Positions 48,248 through 56,617 of a DNA stretch of 64,000 bases are shown piece by piece (the stretch's first letter is position 1; every line of letters starts with the position of its first letter). Origin of the DNA: Mesorhizobium sp. ES1-4 (lineage in GTDB: Bacteria; Pseudomonadota; Alphaproteobacteria; Rhizobiales; Rhizobiaceae). Where the stretch lies: assembly GCF_020164745.1 (NCBI RefSeq), contig NZ_JAIUGV010000003.1, forward strand, positions 1 through 64,000. Direction: 5' to 3'. The notes under the pieces are model-generated. The model was not told the origin of the DNA. It did no database searches and was given only the letters and a program-made list of their open reading frames with translations. The position numbers and the translations under genes are program-made.

Positions 48248-49117
48248 ATGCCATTCGAACTAGACCGTCCGGCCTTCGAGGGTCTTGGACGTTTGTGCGC
48301 CGATGCCGCTGAAAACTGCATCATCTCCGCTCCCGATTCCGCCGGGATGGAGCGCATCGAGGCGCGGTTTCACGGCAGCGCCTTCGATCCGCATCGCCAC
48401 GACACCTATGCGATCGGGGTGACATTGCGCGGCGTGCAGACCTTCCGCTATCGCGGCGCGGCAAGGCTGAGCCTGCCCGGCCAGCTTATCGTGCTGCATC
48501 CCGACGAGCTGCACGATGGCGGCGCGGGCACCGAGGAAGGGCTGCGCTACAAGATGCTCTATCTCGAACCGTCACTGATGCTCGACTGCCTCGGCGGCAC
48601 GTCGCTGCCCTTCGTCAGGGACGGGGTGGTGACCGACGATGCCTTGCGCGTGACGCTGCTTTCGGCGCTCGGGCCTTTGCAGCAGGAACTCGACGAGCTG
48701 TTCGTCGACGACTTCCTGGCGCGGCTGATGCAAAGCCTGGCCCGGCATGCCGGCCAGCCGGCAAAGCCGATGGCCGGGACGGCGTGGCGGGCGGCGACGC
48801 TGGCGCGCGAGTACCTCACGGAAAATCTCGACAGGCCCGTGCATTCAGGAGAGTTGGAAGCCGTCACGGGTCTCGACCGCTATGCGCTGTCGCGACATTT
48901 CCGCGCCGCGTTCTCGACCAGTCCGCATCGTTTTCTGGTGATGCGCCGGCTTCAGCGCGCGCGCAGGATGATCGCCGCAGGCGAGCCCTTGGCGCAAATC
49001 GCGATCGAAGCCGGCTTCAGCGACCAGAGCCACTTCAACAGGCAATTCAAGAAAGCGTTCGGCCTGACGCCGGGACGCTGGGCGTCCCTGATCAACGGAG
49101 CTGCCGCGGCGGCCTGA
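48248..49117 (+). CDS. AraC family transcriptional regulator
   Basis: Regulator of 289 residues. The N-terminal cupin-like domain (about 35-105) has FDPHRHDTYAIG and LHPDELHDG. The C-terminal double helix-turn-helix (about 185-285) contains LARHF-type YALSRHFRAAF and IAIEAGFSDQSHFNRQFKKAFG with GLTPGRW. It is divergent from DUF2000, ends 12 bases from the converging MarR gene, and probably activates the DUF2000 gene. Confidence 0.93.
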   Translation: MPFELDRPAFEGLGRLCADAAENCIISAPDSAGMERIEARFHGSAFDPHRHDTYAIGVTLRGVQTFRYRGAARLSLPGQLIVLHPDELHDGGAGTEEGLRYKMLYLEPSLMLDCLGGTSLPFVRDGVVTDDALRVTLLSALGPLQQELDELFVDDFLARLMQSLARHAGQPAKPMAGTAWRAATLAREYLTENLDRPVHSGELEAVTGLDRYALSRHFRAAFSTSPHRFLVMRRLQRARRMIAAGEPLAQIAIEAGFSDQSHFNRQFKKAFGLTPGRWASLINGAAAAA

Positions 49118-49129
49118 TCGCCAAAGAGA

Positions 49130-49600
49130 TCAGTCGTCCGACTCGGCGTCGTCATCGACCAGCACCAATTCCTCGTTGGAGAGGTTGGCCTCGATGCGGG
49201 CAAGCAGCTTGAACAGGGCTTTCTGGTCTTTCTTGTCGAGGCCCTTCAGCGCCTGCTTCTCGGTCTTCTTCACCGACTTCTCGATGGCGCGGATGGTTTC
49301 ACGGCCGGTATCGGTGAGGAAGATGTGAGCCTGGCGGGCATCGGACTCCGACGCGCGTTTTTCCAGAAAACCCTGCGCCTGCAGCCGGTTGATCGTCTTG
49401 GTGATGGTCGGCGGGCGCACGCCGAGGCGTCCGGCAAGATTGCCCGGCGTCTGGCCGTCCTCACGGTCGAGCGCCAGCATGATCTGGTCCTGGCCGGCGT
49501 AGAAGCCGTGCGCCAGAAGCCGTGCCGCCAAGGCGGTCCTTGCCAGCCTTGCCGCTGAATGCAGCCGGCTCATCGTTGCAGTCTTGTCCGCCTTGGCCAT
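49130..49600 (-). CDS. MarR family transcriptional regulator
   Basis: Winged-helix regulator of 156 residues. The recognition helix region is LAGRLGVRPPTITKTINRL, the wing is KRASESDARQAHIFLTDTG, and the C-terminus is acidic (DDDAESDD). ATG 49600 has GAGGG six bases upstream. ATG 49606 lies too close to that site. A longer frame to 49837 lacks a start signal. It is divergent from the zinc GTPase gene, with a 409-base gap. Whether it controls that gene is unknown. Confidence 0.9.
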   Translation of the reverse strand: MAKADKTATMSRLHSAARLARTALAARLLAHGFYAGQDQIMLALDREDGQTPGNLAGRLGVRPPTITKTINRLQAQGFLEKRASESDARQAHIFLTDTGRETIRAIEKSVKKTEKQALKGLDKKDQKALFKLLARIEANLSNEELVLVDDDAESDD

Positions 49601-50009
49601 GGTCATCCCTCTTCGGCCGTACCGGTGCGCACAGCATAGACGCAGCCGGCCGGTTGGCAATCGACGATCGAAAAGATTCCGGCATACGAAACAGCTTTGC
49701 CGGCAAGCATTGCGGTGTCCGCCGTGGTGATGCCAGATGTTTATTTCAGTTAGATGACAAACGAGTTTCGCGCAAAGCGGAATCATGGCAACCGCGATCC
49801 ACGACCGGCAGCCGCCGACAGGGCTTCCGCGAGCCATTCCATCGCCGGGGACGGCAATCGGTTTTCGCGGCCATGATCACAGGACAATCCCTGGCCGGGC
49901 TTTTGGTCCATGTTTTGCCCCGTGCAAAAGCCCGGCGCACATCCTATATGGAACCGACAATCCCCTTTAGCGGCCTTGATTTCAGGGCCCGGTCATTTCG
50001 AGGCAAGCC
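49601..50009. other. intergenic region between MarR and CobW genes, no feature recognised
   Basis: About 400 bases in a divergent arrangement. No Zur-like palindrome, clear promoter or supported small gene was found by eye. The last 70 bases carry the leader of the GTPase gene. Confidence 0.4.
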
Positions 50010-51071
50010 ATGAGCGACGCACAGACGCAGATCCCCGTAACCGTTCTGACCGGCTATCTCGGCGCCGGCAAGACGACGCTGCTCAACCGCATCCTTTCGG
50101 AGAACCACGGCAAGCGCTACGCCGTCATCGTCAACGAATTCGGCGAGATCGGCATCGACAACGACCTGATCGTGGAATCCGACGAGGAGATCTACGAGAT
50201 GAACAATGGCTGCATCTGCTGCACGGTGCGCGGCGACCTGATCCGCGTCGTGGAAGGCCTGATGCGCCGGCCCGGCCGTTTCGACGCCATCGTGGTCGAG
50301 ACCACGGGGCTGGCCGATCCGGTACCGGTGGCGCAGACCTTCTTCATGGACGACGATGTGCGCTCCAAGACCAAGCTTGATGCCGTGGTGGCGCTGGTCG
50401 ACGCCAAGCATCTGCCGCTCAGGCTCAAGGATTCCAAGGAAGCCGAGGATCAGATCGCCTTCGCCGATGTCGTCGTGCTGAACAAGACCGACCTCGTCAC
50501 CCCGGAAGAACTCGCCAAGGTCGAGGCGACGATCCGCGCCATCAATCCGGCGGCCCGGATCCACCGCACGACGCGCGCCGGCGTCGCCCTTTCGGAGGTG
50601 CTCGATCGCGGCGCCTTCGACCTGTCCAGGGCGCTGGAGAACGATCCCCATTTCCTCGAGGCGCATGACGACCATCATGACCACGATCATCACGACCATG
50701 ACCACGATCATCATCACCACGACCACGATGGGCATGACCACCATCATCACGCGCATCCTTCCGACATCCATGACGTGACGGTGCAGTCGGTGTCGCTACG
50801 CGGCGGCGAGATGGACCCGAAGAAATTCTTCCCCTGGATCGAGAAGGTCACCCAGATGGAGGGCCCCAACATCTTGCGGCTGAAAGGCATCATCGCGCTC
50901 AAGGGCGACGATGAGCGCTATGTCATCCAGGGCGTGCACATGATCATCGAAGGCGACCACCAGCGCGCCTGGAAGGACGGCGAGAAGCACGAAAGCCGGC
51001 TGGTGTTCATCGGTCGCGAACTCGACGCCGAGCGGCTGAGGAAGAGCTTCGAGGCCTGCCAGGCGGCTTGA
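50010..51071 (+). CDS. CobW/COG0523-type GTPase with His-rich region, zinc metallochaperone
   Basis: Metal-handling GTPase of 353 residues. The P-loop is GYLGAGKTT (15-23), the metal motif is GCICC (67-71), and NKTD marks the G4 site. Between about residues 219 and 250 lies a His/Asp stretch with 19 His in 31 residues, suited to zinc binding. The C-terminal domain follows. It should pass zinc to a client protein under scarcity. A WD40 gene follows after a repeat element, a pairing seen elsewhere in rhizobia. The client protein is unknown. Confidence 0.93.
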   Translation: MSDAQTQIPVTVLTGYLGAGKTTLLNRILSENHGKRYAVIVNEFGEIGIDNDLIVESDEEIYEMNNGCICCTVRGDLIRVVEGLMRRPGRFDAIVVETTGLADPVPVAQTFFMDDDVRSKTKLDAVVALVDAKHLPLRLKDSKEAEDQIAFADVVVLNKTDLVTPEELAKVEATIRAINPAARIHRTTRAGVALSEVLDRGAFDLSRALENDPHFLEAHDDHHDHDHHDHDHDHHHHDHDGHDHHHHAHPSDIHDVTVQSVSLRGGEMDPKKFFPWIEKVTQMEGPNILRLKGIIALKGDDERYVIQGVHMIIEGDHQRAWKDGEKHESRLVFIGRELDAERLRKSFEACQAA

Positions 51072-51105
51072 TTTCCGGCCTTTATGACGCTAGCGCTGCC
51101 TCCGT

Positions 51106-51260
51106 CTTTCCTTCTCCCCTTGTGGGAGAAGGTGGCCTCGCAAAGCGAGGTCGGATGAGGGGTGCTCCAGCTTGGCACCGACGGCACTCCGTCACCCACC
51201 CCTCAACCGTCTTGGCGCTGCGCGCCAATCCACCTTCTCCCACAAGGGGAGAAGGAAAAG
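51106..51260. repeat. RIME-like palindromic intergenic repeat
   Basis: CTTTCCTTCTCCCCTTGTGG at the left is nearly the reverse complement of the right end (CCACAAGGGGAGAAGGAAAAG region). A second nested pair (GCGAGGTCGGATGAGGGGTG and its partner CACCCCTC) lies inside. The layout matches the rhizobial intergenic mosaic element type with two large palindromes. It lies between the GTPase and WD40 genes and could fold in their shared mRNA. Confidence 0.8.
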
Positions 51261-51330
51261 CCGCACTTGGCCGCACTCGCGTCCTTTGCAGCTAGCCGGC
51301 CGCTGAAAATCTCGATTGGACTTGTCCCGC

Positions 51331-52305
51331 ATGCCCACAGTCGCCCCGCTTGATCTCGAAGGCCATTGCGTCGCCGCCGTTTTCCTCGGCGACGTGCCGC
51401 ATTTCGCGCTGGCCGATGGTGCTGTCCATAGGCTCGACAATGGCCACAAGACAGTGCAGGCCAATGATGGACTGCTCGCCGCCTTCCATGACATGGCCGA
51501 CGACCGGCTCATCACCGGCGGTGAGGACGGCAAGGTGTTTGCCGTGAAAGCCGGCGGTGAGATCCAGGAGTTGGCAAGCGCCGGCAAGAAATGGATCACC
51601 AGCGTTGCCGCCGGGCCGCAGCGCGCCGTCGCCTATGCCACGGGCAAGACCGCTTTCGTGCGCTTCGCCGATGGCAAGACCCGGGAATTTACTCATCCGC
51701 GCTCGGTCGAGGGGTTGGCGTTCTCACCCAAGGGCATGCGCTTCGGCGTTGCCCGCTACAATGGCGCGACGCTGCATTTTCCCGCCGCGGAGGGTAAGCC
51801 GGTGGAGCTTGAATGGGCCGGCGCCCACACCGGCATCACCTTCTCGCCCGACGGCGCGTTTGTGGTCACCAGCATGCAGGAAAACGCTTTGCATGGCTGG
51901 AAGCTCGCCGACGGCAAGCACATGCGCATGAGCGGCTATCCCGGCAAGGTCAAAAGCCTGTCGTGGAGCGTGAAGGGAAGATGGCTGGCCAGTTCCGGTG
52001 CGCCGGCGGCGATCGTCTGGCCGTTTTCGGCCAAGGACGGGCCGATGGGCAAGGCGCCGCTGGAACTCGGCACGCGCGGCAACGCCATGGTGACGGCGGT
52101 CGCCTGCCATCCGAGCCAGGACGTTGCGGCCATCGGCTATGACGACGGCATGGTCATGGCGGTGCGCTTCGCCGATGCCAAGGAAGTGCTGCTGCGGCGC
52201 CCGGGCAAGGGCGCCATCACCGCGATGATGTGGGACAGGGAAGAACGCCGCGTCGCCTTCGGCAGTGCCGCCGGCGACTGTGGCGTCATCGACATCACTG
52301 CCTGA
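51331..52305 (+). CDS. WD40 repeat protein
   Basis: A cytosolic beta-propeller of 324 residues with no signal peptide. About seven blades can be followed by recurring DGxxF/V and W-like ends: FHDMADDRLITGGEDG, GLAFSPKGMRFGVARY, GITFSPDGAFVVTSM, SLSWSVKGRWLASSG, AVACHPSQDVAAIGYDDG and AMMWDREERRVAFGSAAG. The start ATG 51331 was preferred over TTG 51316. It probably serves as a scaffold, and its place after the zinc GTPase suggests a partner role in zinc supply, though this is inferred from neighbourhood only. Confidence 0.88.
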   Translation: MPTVAPLDLEGHCVAAVFLGDVPHFALADGAVHRLDNGHKTVQANDGLLAAFHDMADDRLITGGEDGKVFAVKAGGEIQELASAGKKWITSVAAGPQRAVAYATGKTAFVRFADGKTREFTHPRSVEGLAFSPKGMRFGVARYNGATLHFPAAEGKPVELEWAGAHTGITFSPDGAFVVTSMQENALHGWKLADGKHMRMSGYPGKVKSLSWSVKGRWLASSGAPAAIVWPFSAKDGPMGKAPLELGTRGNAMVTAVACHPSQDVAAIGYDDGMVMAVRFADAKEVLLRRPGKGAITAMMWDREERRVAFGSAAGDCGVIDITA

Positions 52306-52506
52306 TCCGGAATGGCCGATCACTCGGCGCCGGACGCCTTCATCGCCTGGAGCAGTGTCGTCGCGCGGATGGCCGCGCGCGTTGGCGCCCAGTTCACGCA
52401 GAGCGTCAAGCGCGCCAGCGACGGCTGAGCCAATGCAAGACTGACGCGCGGCCAATTGCGGTTGCGGAGGCGGATTGGCTAAGAGGGACGAGCCAGAGGG
52501 GTTTTC

Positions 52507-53886
52507 ATGCACAGCAGCGACAGTTCAAAGACCATCGGCGGCATCAGCGCGGCCCGCATTGCCGAACTGCGCGACACGGAGGGTGAGGTTTTCCGTGAGG
52601 CGCGGCCGAAATCGGCGGCCAAGGTCGGCAATGGCCTGCCCGGCTTCTTCGGCGGCGTGCCGATGCACTGGATGAACGATTGGCCGACGCCGTTCCCAAT
52701 CCTGGTCGACAGCGCCCGAGGCGCCACCATCACCGACATGGACGGCAACAGGCTCGACGATTTCTGCCTCGGCGACACGGGTTCGATGTTCGGCCATTCG
52801 CCACCGCCGGTGGCGCGAGCGATCCGCCGTCAGGCCGGGCGCGGCCTGACCTATATGCTGCCTTCCGAGGACGCGCTCGCCATCGGGCCGCTGCTGCAGC
52901 AGCGTTTCGGCCTGCCGTTCTGGCAGATCGCGACGACGGCGACCGACGCCAACCGCTTTGCGCTGCGCGTCGCCCGCGCTGTCACCTCCAGGGAAAAGAT
53001 CCTGGTCTTCAATGGCTGCTATCATGGCTCGGTCGACGAGACGATGGTGCGCTTGGTCGACGGCAAGCCCGTCAACCGGCCGGGGCTGGCGGGCGAATTC
53101 CGCGACCTGACCCGCACGGCCAAGGTCATCGAGTTCAACGATGTCGCCGCTCTGGAAGCCGCGCTGAAGGACCGGGATGTCGCTTGCGTCATCGCCGAGC
53201 CGGTGCTGACCAATTCCTGCATGGTGCTGGCCGATCCCGGCTACCACGATGCGCTGCGAAGATTGACGCGCGAAGCCGGCACGTTGCTTTTGATCGACGA
53301 GACGCACACCATCTCGACCGGACCTGGCGGCTACACCAGGAAACACGGGCTGGAGCCGGACTTGTTCGTGCTGGGCAAGCCGATTGCCGGCGGTGTGCCG
53401 GCGAGCGTCTGGGGCATGAGCGACGAGGTCGCCTCACGGTACGCCGATTACAACAGGACCAAGGAGCCTGGCTATTCCGGCATGGGCACGACGCTGTCGG
53501 CCAACCCGCTGCAGTTCGCGACGATGCGCGCGACGCTGGAAGAGGTGATGACGCAGGAGAATTACGACCGCATGGACCGTCTGGCGCGGCGTCTGGACAC
53601 CGGGCAGACCGGCGTGATCGACCGCTACCGCCTGCCCTGGCATGTCTGCCGCGTCGGGGCTCGCGTCGAGTTCATCTGCGCGCCCGGACCGCTGCGCAAT
53701 GGCGCCGAGGCCGAGGGCGCGCATGCGCCGGAACTGGAGGCCGCCATCCATGTCGCGCTGGTCAATCGCGGCGTGCTGATCGCGCCCTTCCACAACATGA
53801 TGCTGATCTCGCCTGCGACGTCGGGCGCACAGGTCAACCGGCTGATCACCGCGTTCGGCGCGGTTGCGGCAAAGCTTACGGCATGA
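52507..53886 (+). CDS. class III aminotransferase (aspartate aminotransferase family)
   Basis: PLP-dependent transaminase of 459 residues, related to glutamate-1-semialdehyde and omega-amino acid aminotransferases. The segment LIDETHT supplies the PLP-contacting Asp, LGKPIAGGVPASVWG holds the Schiff-base Lys, and NGCYHGSVDE binds the cofactor phosphate region. The end overlaps the glutamine synthetase-like gene by four bases (ATGA). This pairing suggests an amine degradation or gamma-glutamylation step. The exact amine is unknown. Confidence 0.92.
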   Translation: MHSSDSSKTIGGISAARIAELRDTEGEVFREARPKSAAKVGNGLPGFFGGVPMHWMNDWPTPFPILVDSARGATITDMDGNRLDDFCLGDTGSMFGHSPPPVARAIRRQAGRGLTYMLPSEDALAIGPLLQQRFGLPFWQIATTATDANRFALRVARAVTSREKILVFNGCYHGSVDETMVRLVDGKPVNRPGLAGEFRDLTRTAKVIEFNDVAALEAALKDRDVACVIAEPVLTNSCMVLADPGYHDALRRLTREAGTLLLIDETHTISTGPGGYTRKHGLEPDLFVLGKPIAGGVPASVWGMSDEVASRYADYNRTKEPGYSGMGTTLSANPLQFATMRATLEEVMTQENYDRMDRLARRLDTGQTGVIDRYRLPWHVCRVGARVEFICAPGPLRNGAEAEGAHAPELEAAIHVALVNRGVLIAPFHNMMLISPATSGAQVNRLITAFGAVAAKLTA

Positions 53887-55304
53887 GACAAGCGGTCCAG
53901 CCAAACCCGAGTGCGATCATGACCTCACCTTCGGGCTCTTCGCCCACCGAGGCGCAAGCCTTTCTCGACGCCCATCCCGAGATCGAGGCCTTCGATATCG
54001 TGCTGACCGACGCCAATGGCGTCGGGCGCGGCAAGATCGTGCGCCGGCATGAGCTGAAAAGCATCTTCGAAGGCGGCCGTCATATGCCGATCTCGATCCT
54101 CGGCCTCGACATCACCGGCGAGGATGTGCACGAAACCGGGCTGATCTGGGACAGCGGCGACGGCGATCTCAGGGCCTGGCCGATTCCCGGCACTCTGGTG
54201 CCGCTTTACGGAACGAACCCGCCGCGCGGCCAGGTGCTGATGGCGATGTACCATCTCGACGGCCAGCCAATGTCGTCGGACCCCCGGCTAGCGCTTGCCC
54301 GGCAGGTCGACATACTCGCGGCCAAGGGCCGCTATCCGGCCGGCGCCTTCGAGCTTGAGTTTTTTCTGCTGGCCAATGAACGCGATGCCGACGGCAAGGT
54401 GCAGCCGGCGCGCGCGGTGCTCGATGGCCGCGTCTCGGGCAAGACCGAGGTCTATTCCGTCGACCATCTGCACGGAATGGAGCCGCTGTTCTCCGACATC
54501 TACGCCGCCGCCAGGGCGCAAGGCATTCCGGCCGAGACCGTGATTTCGGAATACGCGCCTGGCCAATACGAATTGACGCTGAACTACCGCAAGGACGTGA
54601 CGCGGGCGGCCGACGATCTGGTCATGCTGAAGCGGCTGGTGCGGGCGCAGGCGCGCCGCCACGGCGTGACCGCCTGCTTCATGGCCAAGCCGATCGAGAA
54701 ATATGCCGGCTCCGGCATGCATTTCCACGTCTCGCTGCAGGACAAGGACGGCCGAAACATGTTTTCGGAAGCCGCCGGCGAAAACTGGTCGCTGCCTTTG
54801 CTGCGCGGTCTCGGCGGGCTGATCCAGACCATGGCCGAATCGATGCTGGTGTTTGCGCCGCACGCCAATTCGTGGCGGCGCTTCGTCTCCCAATCCTATG
54901 CGCCGGTGGCGCCGACCTGGGGCGTCAACAACCGCTCGGTGGCGCTGCGCGTGCCGGCGGGCGATGCGAAGAACCGGCGCATCGAGCATCGGCCATCCGG
55001 CGTCGACGCCAATCCCTATCTGATCGCCGCGACAGTGCTCGCCGGCATCGTCAAAGGTCTTGACGAGGGGCTCGATCCGGGTCCCGAAACGACCGGCAAC
55101 GGCTATGAAGCGGCCGTCACCCGCACGACGATGCCGGCCGATTGGCGCGCAGCGATCGAGGCGGCCAGGACGTCCAGCTTCCTGAAAGGCGCGCTCGGCG
55201 AGGACCTTCACCGCACCTTCGTGGCGATAAAGCAGTCCGAATACCTGCGCGTGGCGCGCACGGTCAGCGAACTGGATTATCATCTCTATCTGCACGAAGT
55301 TTAA
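53883..55304 (+). CDS. glutamine synthetase family protein (PuuA/gamma-glutamyl-amine ligase type)
   Basis: ATP-dependent ligase of 473 residues with a GS-type fold, longer in N-terminal region than ammonia-assimilating GlnA. The metal-site segments EYAPGQYELTL and GSGMHFHVS, and the substrate/ATP segments NNRSVALRVP and RIEHRPSGVDANPYL, are intact. Members of this group attach glutamate to polyamines or other amines. The start ATG 53883 overlaps the aminotransferase stop, and ATG 53919 is the alternative. The adjacent aminotransferase supports amine use rather than nitrogen assimilation. Confidence 0.9.
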   Translation: MRQAVQPNPSAIMTSPSGSSPTEAQAFLDAHPEIEAFDIVLTDANGVGRGKIVRRHELKSIFEGGRHMPISILGLDITGEDVHETGLIWDSGDGDLRAWPIPGTLVPLYGTNPPRGQVLMAMYHLDGQPMSSDPRLALARQVDILAAKGRYPAGAFELEFFLLANERDADGKVQPARAVLDGRVSGKTEVYSVDHLHGMEPLFSDIYAAARAQGIPAETVISEYAPGQYELTLNYRKDVTRAADDLVMLKRLVRAQARRHGVTACFMAKPIEKYAGSGMHFHVSLQDKDGRNMFSEAAGENWSLPLLRGLGGLIQTMAESMLVFAPHANSWRRFVSQSYAPVAPTWGVNNRSVALRVPAGDAKNRRIEHRPSGVDANPYLIAATVLAGIVKGLDEGLDPGPETTGNGYEAAVTRTTMPADWRAAIEAARTSSFLKGALGEDLHRTFVAIKQSEYLRVARTVSELDYHLYLHEV

Positions 55305-55404
55305 GGCTGGACGACCCGGCGGCGATCACTTTTTCGCCGTCCACCATCAAATGAGGTGGCGTATCGGCTTTTTTAGAACACACCATGGCCGATCCTGACG
55401 CCTT

Positions 55405-56280
55405 ATGCCTCCGCCGACTGGGACGGCGAAAGGCTGGCGATCGGGCCGGGCGTTCGAGAATATCTTCAATCCGGCGCGGCTGAAGGTGAAGGCCATGCAG
55501 AAGGAGATGCCGAAGAAATATTGGCGGAACCTTCCCGAGGCCTCGCTCATTCCTGACTTGATCGCGGGAGCGGACAAGGCCGCCAGAGATATGATTGCGA
55601 AGATGCCCACGACCCCGGCGCCGCACCACGCCAAGGTGCAAGCAAGGCACTGGCCGAAGCAAGAGCCAGCCAAAACGCCTGATGACGATGCGCAGACGAT
55701 TCCCGATTTGCGCGAGGCCGCGAAGGGATGCCGGCGCTGCCCGCTTTGGCGCGATGCGACGCAGACAGTGTTCGGCGAGGGGCCTAGCAATGCCAAGGTG
55801 ATCTTCGTTGGCGAACAGCCGGGTGACCAGGAAGATCTGGCCGGCCAGCCATTCGTCGGCCCGGCGGGCAAAGTGCTCGATGCGATCCTCGACGACGCCG
55901 GTGTCGATCGCCAGAAAGTCTATGTCACCAATGCGGTCAAGCATTTCAAGTTCGAGCCGCGCGGCAAGCGCCGTATTCACTCCAAGCCGAATGCAGGCGA
56001 GGTCCAGGCCTGCCGCTGGTGGCTCGACAAGGAGTTCGACCTGATCAAGCCGGAGGTTGCGGTGGCGCTCGGCGCCACGGCGGCGCTATCCCTGCTTGGC
56101 AAGGCAATTCCGGTAACCAAGATGCGCGGCCAGGTGATCGAGCGCGAGGACGGCTTGCGCGTGTTCATCACCATCCACCCTTCCTTCATCCTGCGCATCC
56201 GCGAGCCGGCGGACAAGGAAGCCGAGCGGGAACGGTTCCTAAAGGATATGAAGCAGGTGAAGAAGCTGATGGGGTCGTGA
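55405..56280 (+). CDS. UdgX-type uracil-DNA glycosylase, N-terminal DUF4130 part lost
   Basis: Uracil-DNA glycosylase-like protein of 291 residues. The core (from about residue 90) has GEQPGDQEDLAGQPFVGPAG, the UdgX-specific KRRIHSKP loop whose His forms a covalent bond to DNA in known members, and IHPSFILR. Four Cys/His ligands for an iron-sulfur cluster are plausible (CRRCPLW). The first 16 residues are an out-of-frame reading of a DUF4130 remnant, and residues 17-70 are in-frame DUF4130 tail (IFNPARLKVKAM). So the DUF4130-UdgX fusion was cut by deletions. Whether the remainder is translated from ATG 55405 is uncertain. Confidence 0.8.
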   Translation: MPPPTGTAKGWRSGRAFENIFNPARLKVKAMQKEMPKKYWRNLPEASLIPDLIAGADKAARDMIAKMPTTPAPHHAKVQARHWPKQEPAKTPDDDAQTIPDLREAAKGCRRCPLWRDATQTVFGEGPSNAKVIFVGEQPGDQEDLAGQPFVGPAGKVLDAILDDAGVDRQKVYVTNAVKHFKFEPRGKRRIHSKPNAGEVQACRWWLDKEFDLIKPEVAVALGATAALSLLGKAIPVTKMRGQVIEREDGLRVFITIHPSFILRIREPADKEAERERFLKDMKQVKKLMGS

Positions 56281-56311
56281 TGCGGCCTTGAAGAAGCCGA
56301 AACGCTTATCG

Positions 56312-56600
56312 CTTCGTCATCCTTGAGCGAAGCAAGGAGCGAAGCGACGCGGCGTAGACCCGAGGATCCATGCCGTTGCTTCCACGCGCTGCAACGGCAC
56401 AGATTTCTGCTCCGACGCACTTTACGGCTAAGGTAATGGCATGGATCCCAGGGGTCTCCGCGACGGAGCTTCGCTCCTGCTTCGCCCTAGAGCGGTTCAG
56501 CGTTTGATAGAATCGCTGAACCGCTCTAACTCTTTGTTTTCACGCAATTCCGGACGGAAAACCGCTACGCACTTTTCCTGGAATTGCTCTGGGATGACGA
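56312..56600. repeat. long interspersed inverted repeat, copy 2, interrupted
   Basis: Same structure and internal sequence as 5355-5539: left arm CTTCGTCATCCTTGAGCGAAG, core GCAACGGCACAGATTTCTG, right arm GGCATGGATCCCAGGGGTC. After TTCGCCCTAG the arm is split by an inserted repeat and resumes at GGGATGACGACG. Confidence 0.78.
56489..56590. repeat. short palindromic repeat inserted in the long repeat, copy C
   Basis: Starts with a perfect 14-bp hairpin, AGAGCGGTTCAGCG (56489-56502) and CGCTGAACCGCTCT (56514-56527). CACGCAATTCCGGACGGAAA and TTTTCCTGGAATTGCTCT follow, matching the copies at 10751-10823 and 17266-17332. It ends where the arm of the long repeat resumes. Confidence 0.75.
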
Positions 56601-56617
56601 CGTCGGAGGCCTTGCCG

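Larger units (their letters stand above)
56281..56617. other. intergenic region filled by nested repeats
   Basis: About 340 bases between the UdgX and glycerate kinase genes, which converge on it. The second copy of the long interspersed inverted repeat occupies most of it and is interrupted by a short palindromic repeat. No gene is present. Confidence 0.7.

Noticed and set aside
49785..49970. 61-codon plus-strand frame before the zinc GTPase
   Set aside because: No ribosome-binding site and composition like random GC-rich DNA.
49601..50009. Zur operator before the zinc GTPase gene
   Set aside because: No convincing palindromic zinc-regulator site could be seen.
52312..52428. 38-codon frame just after the WD40 gene
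   Set aside because: No ribosome-binding site, no family resemblance, could be a remnant of a coding end; not enough support.
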